Assembly: GCA_947165805.1 (NCBI GenBank)
Contig: CAMVBT010000103.1
Location: forward strand, 1 to 8,179
Source: an uncultured Clostridia bacterium
Lineage (GTDB): Bacteria > Bacillota > Clostridia > Oscillospirales > Ruminococcaceae
Direction: 5' to 3'
Length of the DNA: 8,179 bases
Positions 5,542-8,179 of this stretch are shown in pieces. The notes beneath the pieces are model-generated. The model was given only the letters and a program-made list of their open reading frames with translations. It ran no database searches and had not been told where the DNA came from. Position 1 is the stretch's first letter; the number at the start of each line of letters is the position of its first letter. The position numbers were made by a program, and so were the translations under genes.

Positions 5542-5593
5542 ATACTATATCTGACACAATATGTCGTGTTTTGCCGAAACAACGGAGGTCATT

Positions 5594-5980
5594 ATGGCTT
5601 TGTTCGATAACACCTCGTTCCGGATAGCGGAGCAGGGACTTGACCTGCTGGTCAAGCAGCAGCAGATCATAGCGCAGAATATCGCGAATGTCGATACGCC
5701 CGACTACAAGGCGAAATATCTGTATTTCGCGGGTGTTCTGAAGGAAACTATGGATGAGAAGGAAGCCGCGGCTGTGGAGCGGGCAGGGAAGAAGAAGCGC
5801 CTCGAGCTCGCCTCGGTGATACATACCGACGAGACCACAAAGGATCAGCCCGACGGCAACAACGTGGATTCCGATACCCAGAGCGCGCTTTTCGCCAAGA
5901 ACGCGCTGCAGTATCAGGCACTCATAAATCAGATAAACGCCGAGTTCACCATGATGAGAACGGCAATGCGTAAGAGCTGA
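5594..5980 (+). CDS. flgB: Flagellar basal-body proximal rod protein FlgB
   Basis: FlgB is a proximal rod subunit that sits just outside the MS ring and helps carry the driveshaft. The 128-residue product, normal for the family, has the rod-protein N-terminal signature NIANVDTPDYKAK (29-41). It also has a conserved C-terminal part: DGNNVDSDTQ (87-96) then a helix with ALQYQALINQINAEF (104-118). The terminal helices pair in a coiled coil in this axial-protein family, and export goes by the flagellar type III system without a cleaved signal. ATG at 5594 is chosen because GGAGG (5584-5588) lies 5 nt upstream; an in-frame ATG at 5561 has no ribosome site. It is first in the operon, and flgC follows 16 nt later. 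Confidence 0.97.
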   Translation: MALFDNTSFRIAEQGLDLLVKQQQIIAQNIANVDTPDYKAKYLYFAGVLKETMDEKEAAAVERAGKKKRLELASVIHTDETTKDQPDGNNVDSDTQSALFAKNALQYQALINQINAEFTMMRTAMRKS

Positions 5981-5996
5981 TAAGGAGGAAGCATAA

Positions 5997-6503
5997 ATGG
6001 CATTCTTAAGCAATCTCGATATAGCGGTCTCCGGAATGATAGCCGAGCGCGCGCGCGCCGATGTCATAGCGCAGAACGTCGCCAACGCCGATACTACACG
6101 CACCGCGAAGGGCGGCCCTTATGTGCGTCAGAACGTGGTGTTCACGGAGAACAAGTCATACTACCGCACCGGCGACGCAAGCCCGAGCGCGATAGAGTTC
6201 CGCACGGTGCTCGGAAAGCATCTCGAGTCCCTGCGCGGCCTCGCGGGACGCGACAGACAGCAGACCATGAACGGCGTGCTGCTGACGAAGATAGTCGAGG
6301 ACCCGACTCCGCCGACCCCCGTCTACGACCCCTCGCACCCCGACGCCGACGAAGACGGCTACTACTACCTGCCGAACGTCGATGTGGCGGAGGAGCAGAT
6401 AGATATGCTGGCGGCCACACAGTCGTACAGCGCGAACCTTACGATATTCAACAGCCTCAAATCTCTGGCAAACAAGGCTCTTACGATAGGTCAGAACGGC
6501 TGA
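5997..6503 (+). CDS. flgC: Flagellar basal-body rod protein FlgC
   Basis: FlgC is the proximal rod partner of FlgB. The product is 168 residues, somewhat longer than the ~150 usual in Bacillus. The N-terminal signature VIAQNVANADTTRTAKGGPY (23-42) and the C-terminal block beginning PNVDVAEEQIDML (126-138) are clear family marks, as is PSHPDADEDGYYYLP just before it. The middle (about 50-108) is the variable part and carries the extra length. AAGGAGG (5982-5988) gives an 8-nt spacing to ATG. It is co-transcribed with flgB and fliE, with gaps of 16 and 25 nt. Confidence 0.97.
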   Translation: MAFLSNLDIAVSGMIAERARADVIAQNVANADTTRTAKGGPYVRQNVVFTENKSYYRTGDASPSAIEFRTVLGKHLESLRGLAGRDRQQTMNGVLLTKIVEDPTPPTPVYDPSHPDADEDGYYYLPNVDVAEEQIDMLAATQSYSANLTIFNSLKSLANKALTIGQNG

Positions 6504-6528
6504 ACGGCGTAAAAAGGGGTAAAACACT

Positions 6529-6864
6529 ATGCAGATAATACCGATGTCGCCCAATATCCACACGATAGCGGCGGTGGATAAGGCGTTCAACACACCGGCT
6601 CCCGAAACTGCGGAAGCGGCAAAGACCGGCGAGCTTCCGGAGACCGGGACTTTCCTCGACGCGCTGACAGGGCTGTGGAACCAGGCCGCGGAAGCTCAGG
6701 CGCAGAAAAGCGAGGATATGGTGAATTTAATGCTCGGCGATACCGAGAGCCTTGAACAGATGCAGATGAACATTGCCAAGGCGGAGATAGCGACCGAACT
6801 GCTCGTCAACGTGAAGAACGCGGTCGTTGACGCGTACAACGAAATAATGAGAATGAGCATTTAA
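6529..6864 (+). CDS. fliE: Flagellar hook-basal body protein FliE
   Basis: FliE joins the MS ring (FliF) to the rod and is an early type III export substrate. The 111-residue product has a low-complexity N-terminal part (about 1-40, Ala/Pro/Glu/Thr-rich). The conserved C-terminal half shows FLDAL (42-46), LGD (69-71) and NVKNAVVDAYNEIMRM (94-109), the family's 'vRNKvveAYqEImrM' signature with an alanine in place of the usual second lysine. AAAGGGG (6513-6519) lies 9 nt before the ATG. The gene sits between flgC and fliF, the order common in Firmicutes. Confidence 0.95.
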   Translation: MQIIPMSPNIHTIAAVDKAFNTPAPETAEAAKTGELPETGTFLDALTGLWNQAAEAQAQKSEDMVNLMLGDTESLEQMQMNIAKAEIATELLVNVKNAVVDAYNEIMRMSI

Positions 6865-6867
6865 GGA

Positions 6868-6920
6868 GATCACAGATCACAGCAGGACGCGTAAATGAAG
6901 GAGTGACGCCCGCAAGGGGC
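6868..6920 (+). promoter_or_regulatory. fliE-fliF spacer: tandem heptamer, three-codon ORF and hairpin over the fliF ribosome site
   Basis: The 65-nt gap is the longest inside the operon. GATCACA is repeated in tandem (6868-6874, 6875-6881). A frame ATG-AAG-GAG-TGA (6895-6906) has AGGA (6884-6887) 7 nt upstream. Directly after its stop, GCCC (6908-6911) can pair with GGGC (6917-6920), masking most of the fliF Shine-Dalgarno AAGGGG (6914-6919). A ribosome ending on the mini-ORF would open this hairpin. The elements are seen; the regulation is inferred. Confidence 0.4.
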
Positions 6921-6929
6921 TGTACATAA

Positions 6930-8179
6930 ATGGATAAAGTCAAGGAAATACTGGGTAAGATCACCACGGCGATAAAGACGCGGTGGAAGGCCTTCAACAA
7001 AACGGTAAGGATAATCATTATCGCGGTGGCGTCGGTGATAGTCGTCTCGCTGATAACGCTTATCATCATAAATTCGATCACAAGATACGCGGTGCTCTAT
7101 ACCGGCGCGACCGAGGCGGAAATGACGGAGATCATAACCGTCCTCGAGAACAACCTCGGTGTAGCGGAGGCGGACGTCCGCGTGAATGTCGCCACCGGCG
7201 AGATAATGGTGCCGGCGAACAGAGTCGAGACCCTGCGCGCCCAGCTCGCGGTGCAGGGCTACCCGAAGCAGACCTTCAACTACAACATCTGGGACGAAGG
7301 CGTGGGTCTGTTCTCTACCGAGTCCGACAAGCGTGAGAAGCAGAAGCAGCAGCTTCAGGAGAACCTGCGCGCGACGCTCTCGATGATCGACGGCATACAT
7401 TCCGCGATAGTGATACTCAATATCCCCGAGACACAGAACTATGTCATCTCGGACGAGCGTGACGAGGCGAGCGCTTCCGTTATGCTCCAGCTCGACCACG
7501 CGCTCTCGGTCGAGGCAGTGGAGGGCGTTTATAACCTCGTGAGAAGGTCGGTGAGAGGCCTCAAGGAAGAGAATATCACCGTGACCGACAGCTCCGGAGC
7601 TGTGCTCACCGCCGAAACGGTCGTCAACAATATGGGCGACGAGGACGAAGTGGCACTTTACTACAGACGCCTCGACTTCCAGAACAAGATAGCGAAGATA
7701 CTCGACGAAAAGCTCGGTGAGCTGTTCGGAGGGGCGTTCAGCGATTACAGGGTCGCGGTAAATGTGCAGCTCAACTATGACCCGACCGTAAAGCAGATAA
7801 CCGAATATACCCCGTCCGTCGAATCCGAGGGCACCGAGGGCGGTATGATACAGGACGTGGAGTATGTCTCCGCGGGCGGCGGCAACGCCGATGAAGGCGG
7901 TCTCGTCGGCACAACGGTGGATTCGGACATCTCGCCCGACTATCCGACCCTGCGCATAGGCGACGGCGACGAGTTCTACTACGAAACGCAGAAGAAGATA
8001 CATTATCTGGTAAACGAAGAAATAACGCAGATCGAAAAGGACGGCTACAGCTACGACAACATATCCGCATCGGTCATCGTGGACGACGACGCGGAGAAGT
8101 TCAACGAGCTCGAGAGAGAACGCTGGGAAAAGTTCATCGCGACGGCTATCGGTACCAATTCCGACAAGGTGTCGTTCAT
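6930..8179 (+). CDS. fliF: Flagellar MS-ring protein FliF (3' end outside the window)
   Basis: FliF builds the membrane-embedded MS ring, the base on which rod, export gate and C-ring assemble. The frame is open for 416 codons plus two bases and leaves the window; complete proteins usually exceed 500 residues, so a C-terminal part with the second TM helix and FliG-binding tail is missing. Seen here are a short cytoplasmic N-terminus and TM1 at about 27-50. Ring-building YscJ/FliF-type domains follow: LYTGATEAEM (56-65), EIMVPANRVETLRAQLAVQG (91-110) and a second domain at about 142-225 (e.g. VYNLVRRSVRGL, 200-211). After that comes RBM3, with a Gly/Glu-rich insertion at about 295-345 matching the family's beta-collar region. 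The start ATG has AAGGGG 10 nt upstream, partly in a hairpin. Confidence 0.96.
   Translation, partial: MDKVKEILGKITTAIKTRWKAFNKTVRIIIIAVASVIVVSLITLIIINSITRYAVLYTGATEAEMTEIITVLENNLGVAEADVRVNVATGEIMVPANRVETLRAQLAVQGYPKQTFNYNIWDEGVGLFSTESDKREKQKQQLQENLRATLSMIDGIHSAIVILNIPETQNYVISDERDEASASVMLQLDHALSVEAVEGVYNLVRRSVRGLKEENITVTDSSGAVLTAETVVNNMGDEDEVALYYRRLDFQNKIAKILDEKLGELFGGAFSDYRVAVNVQLNYDPTVKQITEYTPSVESEGTEGGMIQDVEYVSAGGGNADEGGLVGTTVDSDISPDYPTLRIGDGDEFYYETQKKIHYLVNEEITQIEKDGYSYDNISASVIVDDDAEKFNELERERWEKFIATAIGTNSDKVSF

Noticed and set aside
5561..5593. Upstream in-frame ATG giving an 11-residue longer FlgB
   Set aside because: No Shine-Dalgarno precedes it. The ATG at 5594 has GGAGG at ideal distance and gives the normal FlgB N-terminus.
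6870..8003. Long minus-strand ORF of 377 codons
   Set aside because: It is the antisense shadow of fliF, whose frame carries clear family motifs from TM1 to the RBM3 domain.

Overview
The window reads as a piece of a Gram-positive, flagellated Clostridia chromosome, probably an Oscillospiraceae/Ruminococcaceae relative. The basis is inference from Firmicutes-type Shine-Dalgarno sites (GGAGG/AAGGAGG), sigma-A promoters with TATAAT boxes in AT-rich gaps inside moderately GC-rich genes, a clostridial-looking flgB-flgC-fliE-fliF order, and the style of the regulatory proteins. No species can be named. No rRNA, tRNA, CRISPR array, transposase or prophage gene is visible.

The layout is two divergent transcription units around an AT-rich control region (about 4379-4766). 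Leftward (minus strand) run a PilZ-domain protein, a large membrane diguanylate cyclase (two TM helices around a Cache-like sensor, then HAMP, PAS, GGDEF), a ParA-type ATPase with an AT-hook-like C-terminal tail, and a small ComFB-domain protein. Past the last gene, positions 1-259 hold a tandem repeat of about 100 bp and a short palindrome. Rightward (plus strand) run an unrecognised two-TM membrane protein, then flgB, flgC, fliE and the first 416 codons of fliF, which runs off the right edge. The flagellar genes have their own near-consensus sigma-A promoter.

Read together, the left unit looks like a cyclic-di-GMP module. It has one synthase (GGDEF) and one classical receptor (PilZ). It also has a ComFB-domain protein, a family reported elsewhere to bind cyclic dinucleotides. 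The ParA ATPase is tightly linked to the ComFB gene (15 nt apart), and no ParB is seen. Sitting back-to-back with genes for the flagellar MS ring and proximal rod, the module may couple c-di-GMP to flagellar function or placement. That link is inference.

The non-coding parts carry several structures worth checking. These are mutually exclusive helices in the long pilZ leader, nested inverted repeats between the cyclase and parA genes, two minute upstream ORFs (before the cyclase gene and before fliF), and a dyad on the -35 box of the flagellar promoter. None of these was folded or searched computationally.
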